A stretch of 42,565 nt of DNA from Desulfobulbaceae bacterium (GTDB lineage Bacteria > Desulfobacterota > Desulfobulbia > Desulfobulbales > Desulfocapsaceae): assembly GCA_031287565.1 (NCBI GenBank), contig JAITSS010000057.1, positions 1 through 42,565 on the forward strand, written 5' to 3'. The notes beneath the pieces were generated by a model. That model was given only the letters and a program-made list of their open reading frames with translations, was not told the origin of the DNA and did no database searches. This document shows, one piece after another, positions 1 to 8,680 of this stretch. The position numbers and the translations under genes are program-made. Each line of letters opens with the position of its first letter. The stretch's first letter is position 1.

Positions 1-1
1 A

Positions 2-112
2 CGAAAAGCCAGAGGCTATGGCAGAAAACACTTCGCCACCATCGCCTTCCTCCTGACAGGAAAACTCAACCTGCAAAAACTCAACCCTTTCTTACCCACC
101 CGTTTTGGGTGA
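2..112 (+). CDS. C-terminal end of an unidentified protein (partial at window edge)
   Basis: An open frame enters from the left edge and stops at TGA 110-112. Its last ~36 residues are basic and hydrophobic (ARGYGRK...TGKLNLQKLNPFLP) and look like a folded C-terminus. The next gene starts inside its last codons, the usual sign of translational coupling, so it is probably the upstream member of the same cassette. The family cannot be named from this fragment. Confidence 0.5.
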   Translation, partial: RKARGYGRKHFATIAFLLTGKLNLQKLNPFLPTRFG

Positions 113-1559
113 GAACCAAGAAACTCTTGAGAAAGAACACTCCCGCTTGCCGTACCGCTTGCTGGTCGTGGCGAAGGATGAGGAAGAGCGGCAGCGCATT
201 ACAAAGGAACTGACGAAACTGACGGATTCACTTCCGCCTCGCCGCCTCGCCATTCACATCCAGCAAACACCAGATGGACAGACAAGTCTTTACGATTCGC
301 TGTTTGCTACGCCTGCCGCTATCACCGCCGAAGAACACGAAAAACACATCCTCGACTGCTATAAAGCCTGGCTGGCGGCCTGGGAAGAAGAAAAACGCGG
401 CTCAACCGAGCAGAGGGAGCCAGCAAACTATCATTTATGGATAGGATTAGATCGCGAGGCCAGCCAGGCGCGCGAAGGCTGGCAGGACTCGATGACCAAA
501 GCCAGGGGCAATTATCTGAAGGATTTTTTCGTCACCTTTAACGTTACGACGCCGGACGGCAAGGTGTTTTATTCCACGAAAAATGACGTTCAGAATCGCG
601 ACGATTTTTACACCGCCGCGCAGTCGTCGAGCGGCGCAACGGACGAAGCGTTAACGCCAGGCGAAAAATATTGGCGGGCGCTGCGAGGCGAGAAAGAAAA
701 ACATTCCTGGTCGCAAGCGAGGCAGGCGTTGGTCTTCGACAACCACGGCAAATGCTTCCCGGAATTATTGGTTGAGAACGAACAGGATTTCACGAAAAGC
801 ATCCGCTTTTATCAGAAGCTGACCGGAAGCGAGAGCGCCGATTTGTTCCGCCTGCTATCGCATCCACCGTCCAACGAATTCGGCTTTGCCTTTTTCGCGC
901 TGAGCCTGGCCGAAGCCTGCCTGGCCAATATCGCGGTGGTCGATGAGCGCATCGCCAACGCTCTGCTTGACGCGGCCAACGGGTTCGCCGATTGTCAGGC
1001 CGGACACCAAAAAGCGGGCGTTTTCCCAGTGGTGGCCTTTGGTCACAAAAATCAGGCATCCTCTCCCTGGTTCATTGACCGTGGCATCGAAAAGACGCTG
1101 GAGGAGAACGCTAAAAAAGCCGGAAATCATTCCATCCATGGAACATGGATAGATTTTGCCTGGCCGAAGGAAGCTGAAGCTGTCGCCAAGTGCGCGACGG
1201 CATGGCTAGCCGTCAACAAGAATCAAAGTGGCGCGGAACAGAAATCAGACGCGCTGGTCAAAGCCTTTCAGGACTTACGCTTCGACGCCATCGTCATCCA
1301 TGAAGGCATTATGGATGACGCCAAGACCTTCGCGCCCAACTGGGATAAAGAACATCGGGAAGAATTCCTGCAACAGCTCTACAGGCTGGCCCCAGCCGTG
1401 ATCCGCACCTCCGGGCGCGGGCGGGATTCCAAGCTGCTGGGCAAAAATTTGCCCTTCGTCGAGTTCAGCGCCATCAGCCAGGCGACGCTGACCAGCCGCA
1501 ACAAATTTTCATTGGCGCGCGCCCTGTTCGGGGCGACGGGTGTCGAGGAGGAAGATTAA
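105..1559 (+). CDS. Uncharacterised 484-aa cytoplasmic protein of a multi-gene cassette
   Basis: The frame has no ATG near its beginning. TTG 105 overlaps the previous stop by 8 bp and is the most upstream start available; a later start at a TTG or GTG near residues 15-20 is possible. No signal peptide or membrane segment is visible. The N-terminus (RLLVVAKDEEERQRITKEL) and the C-terminal ~90 residues look like alpha/beta folds. The C-terminal part carries a conserved-looking IVIHEGIMD near 396-404, TSGRG near 435-439 and a final SRNKFSLARALFG. From memory, the HEGIMD...SGRG pattern resembles a receiver-like domain found in multi-component conflict cassettes; that is a weak recollection, not a search result. 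It is co-directional with the next three genes, so they probably act together. Confidence 0.75.
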   Translation: MGENQETLEKEHSRLPYRLLVVAKDEEERQRITKELTKLTDSLPPRRLAIHIQQTPDGQTSLYDSLFATPAAITAEEHEKHILDCYKAWLAAWEEEKRGSTEQREPANYHLWIGLDREASQAREGWQDSMTKARGNYLKDFFVTFNVTTPDGKVFYSTKNDVQNRDDFYTAAQSSSGATDEALTPGEKYWRALRGEKEKHSWSQARQALVFDNHGKCFPELLVENEQDFTKSIRFYQKLTGSESADLFRLLSHPPSNEFGFAFFALSLAEACLANIAVVDERIANALLDAANGFADCQAGHQKAGVFPVVAFGHKNQASSPWFIDRGIEKTLEENAKKAGNHSIHGTWIDFAWPKEAEAVAKCATAWLAVNKNQSGAEQKSDALVKAFQDLRFDAIVIHEGIMDDAKTFAPNWDKEHREEFLQQLYRLAPAVIRTSGRGRDSKLLGKNLPFVEFSAISQATLTSRNKFSLARALFGATGVEEED

Positions 1560-1755
1560 AGAGACGAGCGACAGGGACCACCAGTAAGCATTATGTCGGT
1601 TCGGGCCGCGAATTGGCGATAAATCTTAATAAATGCAACAGATTATTGAAGGTGCCGGGAAAGCGCATTCATTGGCTTGCCGCCTGGCCCCAATACGAAA
1701 ACGGCCCAATCCACTTTTTCCTTTTTCTTCGTCGGCTCTGATCCAGGAGACTGCT

Positions 1756-2664
1756 ATGAACCAGGAAATTGATAAATATCTGTTTCTTGAGCAGGCGGAT
1801 GGCGGAAATCCAGAGAAATGGGGCGCTTCTGCCGGTGATTGGGGCATTAGCGCGACGCCAGGCGCAATCAAGAAAATTTCATCAGCGGGTGAAATTCCAG
1901 TCGGCGAATGTTTGGTCGTTCGCTTTCTGGAGAAAAACAATTCGTTGGGAATAGACAGATTGGAGGAGAACGAAAAAACCTGGGTCGTGTGGTGTCATTT
2001 CGGCGGCGATACCGTGCCGGGCGGCGGGGCGAAAAGTCCGGAAGCGAAATGGCGAAATTACGACAGAATTTCATCGGATGACCGGAAGCGAATCGACAGA
2101 GCAAACGTCGCCGACATCCCCTACCATTTCAGCAGTCACCAGGAACTGCCCTGGGGCGGAGAAATCCAGCGGGTCAAAGAAATCATCAGAAATAATAAAG
2201 ACCACTCCCGCTGGAGCGAGCTGGTCGAATCACTGAATCGCGCCTGGAAACAGGCGGCGAACCACAACAACCTCGACGCGCGGCTCCGTTTCTCCGCCAG
2301 CATGTTGTCGGTGACGGTCGTTTTCCACCGGCTTGATGACATGCTCGCCAAGCCCAAACTGTCGGAAGAACAGCTCGCCAAAGCCATCATCGGCGAATAT
2401 CAGGCCAGCGGGCTGATGAACTATCATCCGGATTGCCCGGAAATCGCCGAAACACAACGCCTGCGCCGCCACCGGCTTTTGGTGGAACACGCGGTGGCCT
2501 ATCTTGCGCTCTTGTGGAAAAAACCAGCGCGGGCGGGCGCTTCGGCTATCGTCCGGCAACGGACGCTTTGCTCCCTGGCAGGAAAAGTTCGCTCCTATCT
2601 CTGGTCGTATGCGCATTTGTCCCACGACATCACCGACTATCTGCGTAAAACATCTTTGCTCTGA
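1756..2664 (+). CDS. Uncharacterised 302-aa protein of the same cassette
   Basis: The start is ATG 1756, preceded by AGGAGA at 1745-1750. The frame is open further upstream to 1633, but that part lacks an RBS and is compositionally odd. The N-terminal ~100 residues are rich in Gly, Trp and acidic residues (FLEQADGGNPEKWGASAGDWGIS, WVVWCHFGGDTVPGGG) and look like a small beta domain. The C-terminal ~170 residues are helical and basic (RLRRHRLLVEHAVAYLALLWKK, SYAHLSHDITDYLRK). No catalytic motif or transmembrane segment is recognisable. Only 6 bp separate its stop from the next gene, so the two are almost certainly co-translated. Function unknown. Confidence 0.75.
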   Translation: MNQEIDKYLFLEQADGGNPEKWGASAGDWGISATPGAIKKISSAGEIPVGECLVVRFLEKNNSLGIDRLEENEKTWVVWCHFGGDTVPGGGAKSPEAKWRNYDRISSDDRKRIDRANVADIPYHFSSHQELPWGGEIQRVKEIIRNNKDHSRWSELVESLNRAWKQAANHNNLDARLRFSASMLSVTVVFHRLDDMLAKPKLSEEQLAKAIIGEYQASGLMNYHPDCPEIAETQRLRRHRLLVEHAVAYLALLWKKPARAGASAIVRQRTLCSLAGKVRSYLWSYAHLSHDITDYLRKTSLL

Positions 2665-2670
2665 CAGACC

Positions 2671-4812
2671 ATGAGTGCCTACGCCATCATCCACCGTTCG
2701 CACGCGCCCAAGGCTGCCTTGGCGGCGGCGCGGGATATTTTGCGGGCACGGCTGCTGCTGCCGGAAGACGAAGAGATCCCCGCCTGGTCGGTCTTTGCCA
2801 ACGGTGATGACTACACCGAATCTTTTGACGCCGCCGCCGCCTTTCTGGCCAAACAATTGGCCGGGCAAGCATCCCTCACCGTCATCGCCGACGGCATAGA
2901 TGTGGAACAGCTCCACCCCATCGCCCACGCGCCCACTTGGTCAGGATTGGTGGCGGCGCTGGCGCTGGCATTTCCGGAAATCCGCTGGCATTTCACCGGC
3001 ATTCATCTGCGATTGCCGGGAAAAAATTCTGAAGAAACTACAGGCTTCGCTGTTGGCGAACAGGCAAGGAGTCTCGATGAAGACGAGGAACTCCGCCGGG
3101 AAGCCCGTATGCTCCGCGCCTTTTACGGCATCGATACCTTAATCGAGCCGCGTGGCCCCGCTCTTTTTGACGGCTATGGTCTGCGGGGCGTCATTCATCG
3201 CCATATCAATGGCAAGGGGCGTGGCAATGACGACGGCATTTCGCGTTTACCCCTGCGCAAGCATGTCGCCGTGGTTATCGACGAAGAGCCGGATTACAGC
3301 CTTTTTGAAAGCCTGATGGCCTACGGACGCGGCTTCCGCGTGCACGCCGTCACCACTTGGGCTGAATCAAAACGGCTGCTAGGCCAAGATGGCTGGCTGA
3401 CGCCGCCGGATGAAGGACACGGAACGGAGGTGGAAGAGCGCATTCAGGTTAAAAACACGCGGAAAATTCGCCAAACGGCCAGCGCCTCATTGCTGCTGAC
3501 CATTGAAGACCTGTTTCTCAATTTTCCCGACGAGCATGAAGACGGCATGAGCGATCTGGCGCGGCGTGATGCAACGCTTCCCGCTTTGCGACGAGACAAA
3601 GCGCCGCGACTGCGGCGGCGTTTCGTCAGCGTTGGCCATCATCGCCCCCAGGATTACGGGAAAAGCCGTAAGAACGATGAATTCGTCAGGAAACGGCTGC
3701 TGCATGAGCGCACATTTTCCAACGCCCGCCTGAACGGACAGGCGTTGACGGAGGAGAATCTCTTCGTCTACAAACCGGTCTGCGGCATTTACGCCCTGTG
3801 GAATAAACTGGCCATGGACCGGGTCTTTCCCGGCAAGTCTGGGAAAGAACTGGAAAAAAACACCGACACGCCCGGCCTCGCTCCCGGTTTTCGCTGGCCG
3901 CCACGCAAAGATGAAGTCATCGGCCAGAACGAAGCCAGCGACCACAGCGCCCCTGGCCGATTGTTGCGGCTGGCCGAATGCCTACTTGGCCGCGCCGCCA
4001 CCCTACTGACTGCTGAAGAAACCGTCGCGAGCGCCATACGCGGCGCGGTGTTGGCTGGCGACGCCTTGGAAATGATCGGCCTGCGCACCCCAACTACCAC
4101 ATTACGCGCTTTGGATTTGATGCATCGTTTTGAAGTGATCGCCGAATGCTTTTTCTCCGGCATGGAGTATCACCTGGCAATCAAAGAGCGCGTAAAAGAT
4201 ATGCGGGAGGATTTACAAGCGACGGCGCGGTGGCTGGATAAAAGCAGGCGGCTGGATTTCGAACTCAACGGCGAAGCGAAAATTCTCGCCCACCTCATCG
4301 TGATTTTAGAGGGGCACGGCTCGTTTGAGGAAACCGAGGAATGCCGCGACCAGTTGCGCGACGTTCATTTCAAAATTACCCGGCGGGCCATGTGGGGGCG
4401 AAAAAGCTGGCTACTCATGCTGCTTCCTGTTCAGGGGTATACGACCTGGATTCTGCGTTCGCTGATGCGGTTTTTTATCGCGATTACCCTTCTGGTCATT
4501 CTCCTGACCGGCCTGTACGCCTGGGCGGCCTGGAATGAGATTCCAGACGACTTCAAAAAAGATACAAATACGCTTCAGTTGTTTATAAAAACCACCCCGC
4601 GTTTTGCCTATATGGCCTCATGCGGCCTGTTCGCCCAGGCGCAGTCGCCGGAGGCTGTGTTCGGCCAAGAGGAAAAGGCCGATGACAATGGCGACCGGCG
4701 CAAAAAGCCGTCCGGCTGGCTGCTGCTGGTGAACTTTTTCGCCATCGCCGCCGGATTTTTCCATTTTGGTGTTTTCGTTTCGCATATCTATGCCCTGATT
4801 TCCAGAAGGTGA
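2671..4812 (+). CDS. Uncharacterised 713-aa protein with C-terminal membrane domain
   Basis: The protein begins with a Rossmann-like alpha/beta region (residues about 1-115: YAIIHRSHAPK, LTVIADGIDVEQ). A second alpha/beta stretch follows near 195-240 (KHVAVVIDEEPDYSLFESLMAYGRG), then a long Arg-rich helical region. Two strongly hydrophobic segments lie at about 600-621 and 682-710, separated by ~60 residues. A soluble sensor-like body ending in a two-helix membrane domain is the architecture expected of a membrane-acting effector in a defence system, but no named family is recognised, so this is inference. The start is ATG 2671, 6 bp after the previous stop. The stop at 4812 lies 35 bp before the ATG of the next gene. 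Confidence 0.78.
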   Translation: MSAYAIIHRSHAPKAALAAARDILRARLLLPEDEEIPAWSVFANGDDYTESFDAAAAFLAKQLAGQASLTVIADGIDVEQLHPIAHAPTWSGLVAALALAFPEIRWHFTGIHLRLPGKNSEETTGFAVGEQARSLDEDEELRREARMLRAFYGIDTLIEPRGPALFDGYGLRGVIHRHINGKGRGNDDGISRLPLRKHVAVVIDEEPDYSLFESLMAYGRGFRVHAVTTWAESKRLLGQDGWLTPPDEGHGTEVEERIQVKNTRKIRQTASASLLLTIEDLFLNFPDEHEDGMSDLARRDATLPALRRDKAPRLRRRFVSVGHHRPQDYGKSRKNDEFVRKRLLHERTFSNARLNGQALTEENLFVYKPVCGIYALWNKLAMDRVFPGKSGKELEKNTDTPGLAPGFRWPPRKDEVIGQNEASDHSAPGRLLRLAECLLGRAATLLTAEETVASAIRGAVLAGDALEMIGLRTPTTTLRALDLMHRFEVIAECFFSGMEYHLAIKERVKDMREDLQATARWLDKSRRLDFELNGEAKILAHLIVILEGHGSFEETEECRDQLRDVHFKITRRAMWGRKSWLLMLLPVQGYTTWILRSLMRFFIAITLLVILLTGLYAWAAWNEIPDDFKKDTNTLQLFIKTTPRFAYMASCGLFAQAQSPEAVFGQEEKADDNGDRRKKPSGWLLLVNFFAIAAGFFHFGVFVSHIYALISRR

Positions 4813-4847
4813 ACGTAAAAAAAAATCAAATAAGCTCAGGAGGATGT

Positions 4848-5480
4848 ATGGAGGCAATTCTTGTTCCCATTGCAGAATTTATTCTGCTTATCTCATTGAT
4901 ATTCGGCATTTTATTTATGATATATTCATATGACAGCGAACCCTTATCATTTAATAAAATATTCGGAAACACACATAATGTTGCAAAAACGTTATTAGAT
5001 CGTTTGCAACAGGATACAACACGCTATTGCAGATATGAATCATTTTCCCAATATAGAAAAAATAAAGACGTCGAGCAATCGTGGATGAAGTTCAAGGAAC
5101 AATTCGATAATGATTTAAAAAAAATCCGCTTACCCACTGGAGCAGGCACTATCAAAATATCAAATCATACCAAAGATGCGTTCAACAAGCACAAGGAAGC
5201 ATTGGAACGATACGACGAGGCGCGGCGGGATGAAGAATGCAAGCAACGCCTTGAGGTTATAGGTAATGCTATAAAGCGTTACGATGAGTTAGCGAAAAAT
5301 TATCTCAAAGAGCATAAAGAGCTTGCTGAAAATCAGCAAGCTACGATGATTGAGTTATCAAAATATTTTTATTCCGCCAAAAAAACCAAGATGATTTGCC
5401 TGACTTGTTTACTCGGGTTATGCTTCATCGCGCTTCATTATCTACTCGTTTTCCTGACAACGTGGGCAGTAAAAGCTTGA
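4848..5480 (+). CDS. Small membrane protein, TM - coiled coil - TM (210 aa)
   Basis: ATG 4848 is chosen because AGGAGG (4838-4843) lies just upstream; the frame is open back to 4809 without an RBS. A hydrophobic segment spans residues about 5-26 (IAEFILLISLIFGILFMIY). A Lys/Glu-rich helical middle follows, likely coiled coil (HKEALERYDEARRDEECKQRLEVI...ELAKNYLKEHKELAENQ). A second hydrophobic segment lies near 185-206. The gene is clearly AT-richer than everything around it, which suggests recent acquisition. Its 3' end overlaps the converging mutM gene by 39 bp. It is the last gene of the cassette and probably partners the 713-aa membrane protein. Function unknown. Confidence 0.72.
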   Translation: MEAILVPIAEFILLISLIFGILFMIYSYDSEPLSFNKIFGNTHNVAKTLLDRLQQDTTRYCRYESFSQYRKNKDVEQSWMKFKEQFDNDLKKIRLPTGAGTIKISNHTKDAFNKHKEALERYDEARRDEECKQRLEVIGNAIKRYDELAKNYLKEHKELAENQQATMIELSKYFYSAKKTKMICLTCLLGLCFIALHYLLVFLTTWAVKA

Positions 5481-6281
5481 GCGCCCGGTGATTCTGATTT
5501 GCTCAATGGCGGTGCCGCAACGGCGGCAGGCTTGATTGGTTCGGCCATAGACGTTGAAGTTCATCTGGAAATAGCCTGGCTGCTGGTTGGCGTTGACATA
5601 ATCACTGATGCTGGAGCCGCCGCAGGCGATGGCTACCGCGAGGGTCTCGCGAATCGCCGTGAGCAGACCTTGCCATTCCGCCGCGCTCAGGCCGCCCGCC
5701 GCCCGTTGCGGGTTGATGCCAGCGCGGAAGAGACTTTCGCAGGCGTAGATGTTGCCGATGCCCGCGATCAGAGCGCTGTTCAGCAAAGCGGCTTTGATCG
5801 GGGTTTTTGCGCGCGGGCCGCCGGTTTTTTCGGCCAGCCAGGCGGCGGAGCAGGCCGCGTCGAAGGGTTCCGGACCGGTGGCGGCGAAAAATTTCCGCTC
5901 CGCTTCGGCGTAGGGCGCGGGCAGGAACAGGATGACGCCGAAACGGCGGCTGTCGCTGTAGCGCAATTCATCGCCGTTGGAGAAGCGAAACCTAACATGG
6001 CAATGCTTGGCCATGGGCGCATCCGCCGCGAACAGGCCGAGGTTGCCGGTCATTCCCAGATGAATCAGCAACAGGCCGCCCGCGTCGCATTCGACGAGCA
6101 GATATTTGGCGCGTCGCCGCACGCCTGTGATGGTTTGGCCGGGTAGGGCGGCGCGCATTTCGGCGAGCGGCAGAGGCTGGCGCAAGCTTTTGCCGCTCGC
6201 TTCAATCGCGGCGATGGTCTTGCCAATGACCAAGGGCGCGAGTCCTCGGCGGATGGTCTCCACTTCCGGCAGTTCGGGCAT
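5442..6281 (-). CDS. mutM: Formamidopyrimidine-DNA glycosylase (Fpg/MutM)
   Basis: This is a bifunctional base-excision-repair glycosylase/AP lyase that removes 8-oxoguanine and formamidopyrimidines from DNA. The 279-aa length is normal for the family. The N-terminus MPELPEVET supplies the catalytic Pro2 and Glu3 (after Met removal) and Glu6. The conserved Lys59 sits in RRAKYLL. IKAALLNSALIAGIGNIYACESLFRAGI is the helix-two-turn-helix region, and the C-terminus carries the zinc finger (CRRC...CPRC). It reads toward the 210-aa gene and overlaps its end. It lies 212 bp downstream of the hydroxybutyryl-CoA dehydrogenase gene on the same strand, but the functions are unrelated and its own promoter is likely. 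Confidence 0.97.
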   Translation of the reverse strand: MPELPEVETIRRGLAPLVIGKTIAAIEASGKSLRQPLPLAEMRAALPGQTITGVRRRAKYLLVECDAGGLLLIHLGMTGNLGLFAADAPMAKHCHVRFRFSNGDELRYSDSRRFGVILFLPAPYAEAERKFFAATGPEPFDAACSAAWLAEKTGGPRAKTPIKAALLNSALIAGIGNIYACESLFRAGINPQRAAGGLSAAEWQGLLTAIRETLAVAIACGGSSISDYVNANQQPGYFQMNFNVYGRTNQACRRCGTAIEQIRITGRSSFYCPRCQENE

Positions 6282-6493
6282 GGTTTTTGTTTTCCCCTCT
6301 TCCTGCGCCGCCGGATGGCGGATGCGGGAATCGTTTCAGGAGAATGAATAGGTCGGGTTTTTGCGCGTGATCAATGGCTTGGCGCGGGCGGATTCGGTGG
6401 GGTGGAGCAACAAGGCTTGCGCGGGCAGGCCCAGATAATGAATGTTCATTACGAGCCTGCCCTGGCGGTGGCGAGTGGAAAAAAATCCGAGCA

Positions 6494-7336
6494 TCAATAG
6501 GTAAAGAAGCCTTTGCCGGTTTTGCGGCCTAACATGCCGCCGCGCACCATTTTACGCAACAACAAAGCGGCGCGGTATTTCGGGTCGCAGGTTTCGGCGT
6601 AGAGGGTGTCCATAACCGCCAGGCAGACATCCAGGCCCACCAGGTCGCCCAAAGACAGCGGCCCCATCGGATGGTTGGCGCCAAGCTTCATCGCCTTGTC
6701 AATTCCTTCCGCCGAGGCGACGCCGGTTTCAAGTAAGCCAATCGCCTCGTTAATCATCGGGATGAGGATTTTGTTGACGACGAAACCGGGCGCTTCCGCC
6801 ACTTCCACCGGCTCTTTGCCGATTTTCACCGATAAATCGGAGACCGCTTTGTAGGTGGCGTCGGAGGTGTGCGCGCCACGGATGACTTCGACCAGCTTCA
6901 TGATCGTCGCCGGATTGAAGAAGTGCATTCCGATGAATTTATCGGCGCGTTTGGTCGAAGAGGCGATTTCAGTAATGGAAATGGACGAGGTATTGCTGGC
7001 GAAGATGGTTTCCGGCTTGCACAATTTGTCGAGTTCGCCGAACACGGTTTTCTTCAGGTCAAGGCGCTCTAAAATCGCTTCCAAAACCAGATCGCAATCG
7101 GCGGCCGGGGCCATATCGACGGTAAAGCTCATGTTGCCGCAGATGCCGTCTTTGGCCGACGGCTCCAGCTTGCCTTTCTCGACCAATTTTGTCAGGCTCT
7201 TCTCCAGCTTGGCCTTGGCGTTGTTGATGATGGTGTCGTTAATATCCCGGACAACCACCTTCATGTCGGCGCGGGCGAAGGTCTGGGCGATGTCCAGTCC
7301 CATTGTGCCGGCGCCGATTACCATAACTTTTTTCAT
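6494..7336 (-). CDS. hbd: 3-hydroxybutyryl-CoA dehydrogenase
   Basis: It interconverts acetoacetyl-CoA and 3-hydroxybutyryl-CoA with NAD(P)H in the cytoplasm. At 280 aa it has the standard length. The Rossmann motif is GAGTMG (residues 8-13). SNTSS near 114-118 and MHFFNP with the catalytic His138 are in place, as is [10 protein letters not shown] near 180. The C-terminal domain ends [11 protein letters not shown] as in the clostridial/delta-proteobacterial enzymes. It is the third gene after a CoA-transferase and a thiolase on the same strand, so together they give acetyl-CoA to 3-hydroxybutyryl-CoA and back. Crotonase and butyryl-CoA dehydrogenase are not in the window. An RBS (GGGAGA) precedes ATG 7336. 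Confidence 0.96.
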   Translation of the reverse strand: MKKVMVIGAGTMGLDIAQTFARADMKVVVRDINDTIINNAKAKLEKSLTKLVEKGKLEPSAKDGICGNMSFTVDMAPAADCDLVLEAILERLDLKKTVFGELDKLCKPETIFASNTSSISITEIASSTKRADKFIGMHFFNPATIMKLVEVIRGAHTSDATYKAVSDLSVKIGKEPVEVAEAPGFVVNKILIPMINEAIGLLETGVASAEGIDKAMKLGANHPMGPLSLGDLVGLDVCLAVMDTLYAETCDPKYRAALLLRKMVRGGMLGRKTGKGFFTY

Positions 7337-7369
7337 ACGTTCTCCCTTTCGATGAAATTATACAGAAGA

Positions 7370-7406
7370 GGCGCGACCGACCCGCGCTTACGCGAGTCGC
7401 CGCGCC
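7370..7406. other. Intercistronic hairpin between thiolase and hbd genes
   Basis: GGCGCG (7370-7375) pairs with CGCGCC (7401-7406), and inside it CGAC pairs with GTCG and CGCG with CGCG around a CTTA loop, giving a 14-bp interrupted stem. No T-run follows on the minus strand, so it is more likely an mRNA processing or stability hairpin than a terminator. Confidence 0.5.
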
Positions 7407-7436
7407 TTCCAAAAATCTGAGCGGCAATCTACAAAA

Positions 7437-8660
7437 CTAAATATCCCTTGTCCAGAGCGAGGCCATGCCCGGCCCGCCGCCGACGCACAGTGAGGCGCCG
7501 CCGGTGGTTTTACCGAGTCTTTCTAGCTCATAGTAGAGGCTTACGATGATGCGTAAGGCGGTGCAGCCGACCGGATGCCCCAGGGCGATGCCGGAGCCGT
7601 TGTTGTTAACGTTGCCGTCGTGTTCGGCGTCGCCAAAATTGACTTCGATGCCGGATTGTTCTTTCAGCATCCGGCACGAGCCAATCACCTGCGGCGCGAA
7701 GGCTTCGTTGATTTCCCAATAATCAATATCCTGATACTTGATGCCGCATTGCTTCAGGACTTTGGGAATCGCCACCGCCGGGCCTAATCCCATCACTTCC
7801 GGGGCGACGCCTTCGACGGTGACGCCCAGAAGTTTCATCAGGGGTTTTAATCCTAATTCCTTGGCTTTCTGTTTGGTCATGAGAATCGCCGCCGCCGCCG
7901 CGTCGTTGATGCCGGAGGCGTTGCCAGCGGTGACGACGCCGCCTTCCTTGAAGGCCGGTTTCAGCTTGGCCAAAATCTCCAGCGTTGTCTTGGCATTGGG
8001 ATGTTCGTCGGTGTCGAAAATCGTTACTCCTTTTCTGCCCTTAATTTCCACCGGCGCGATTTCTCGTTTGAAGCGACCCTCGCCAATCGCCCGCAGCGCC
8101 CGCGTCTGGCTGATCATCGCCAAGTGGTCGCATTCTTCGCGGGTGATGCCGAAGCGGGCGGCGACATTTTCGGCGGTCAGGCCCATATGTCCCTGGGCCA
8201 GTGTGCAATACAGACCGTCTTCCAACAGTGGGTCAACGAGATTGCCCGCGCCCATGCGATAGCCCCAGCGGGCTTTCGGCAGCAGATAGGGGATGCGGCT
8301 CATGGTATCGACGCCGATGACCAGCGCTGTTTCCGTGCGGCCGAGCATCAGCCCCATGGCCGCGACATCCAGGGCGCGCATTCCGGAGGCGCAGTTCTGG
8401 TTGATGTTGGTCGCGCCGGAGCGATCCGGCAGACCAAGACGCTTGCCGATAATACGGGCTGGCAGCGAACCGTTGCCGTGCACATAAATGGAACCGGAAA
8501 CAATCTCATCGATGATTTCCGGCGCGACGCCCGCGCGTTTGATCGCTTCGGCCCCGGCGATTTCCGCCAAGGTGTTGGCCGGGACATCGGCCAGAGATTT
8601 GCCATAAGAACCAATCGCCGTGCGGCAAGCGCCAACCAGAACAACCTCGTTGATAGCCAT
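7437..8660 (-). CDS. Acetyl-CoA C-acetyltransferase (thiolase)
   Basis: It condenses two acetyl-CoA to acetoacetyl-CoA, or cleaves it in the other direction. The protein is 407 aa, close to the ~390-400 of the family. The acyl-carrying Cys90 is in NQNCASGMRALD, His362 in GHPVGCTA, and the second catalytic Cys392 in SLCVGGGPGMASLW. GNASGINDAAAA marks the central substrate-binding loop. The usual GGGMG near the C-terminus reads GGGPG here, a minor variation. The gene starts 20 bp after the CoA-transferase stop and precedes hbd, forming an acetoacetyl-CoA/butanoyl-CoA operon. A C4-specific role is inferred from these neighbours; longer acyl chains cannot be excluded. Confidence 0.94.
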   Translation of the reverse strand: MAINEVVLVGACRTAIGSYGKSLADVPANTLAEIAGAEAIKRAGVAPEIIDEIVSGSIYVHGNGSLPARIIGKRLGLPDRSGATNINQNCASGMRALDVAAMGLMLGRTETALVIGVDTMSRIPYLLPKARWGYRMGAGNLVDPLLEDGLYCTLAQGHMGLTAENVAARFGITREECDHLAMISQTRALRAIGEGRFKREIAPVEIKGRKGVTIFDTDEHPNAKTTLEILAKLKPAFKEGGVVTAGNASGINDAAAAAILMTKQKAKELGLKPLMKLLGVTVEGVAPEVMGLGPAVAIPKVLKQCGIKYQDIDYWEINEAFAPQVIGSCRMLKEQSGIEVNFGDAEHDGNVNNNGSGIALGHPVGCTALRIIVSLYYELERLGKTTGGASLCVGGGPGMASLWTRDI

Positions 8661-8680
8661 AGTATTCTCCTGAAAATCGC

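Noticed and set aside
1613-1741. 42-codon frame (start TTG) ending in WLAAWPQYENGPIHFFLFLRRL just before the 302-aa gene
   Set aside because: The sequence is protein-like, but there is no RBS and no good start; kept as a note only.
2230-2928. 232-codon minus-strand frame across the 302/713-aa gene junction
   Set aside because: It is antisense to two well formed, coupled genes, without RBS or recognisable motifs.
5499-6146. Long open frame on the + strand opposite mutM
   Set aside because: It is the antisense shadow of a well supported mutM gene in GC-rich DNA, with low-complexity Ala/Gly/Arg composition and no RBS.
6336-6449. 37-codon minus-strand frame (MNIHYLGLPAQALLLHP...) between hbd and mutM
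   Set aside because: It has an ATG but no convincing RBS and no known relatives; cannot be told from chance.
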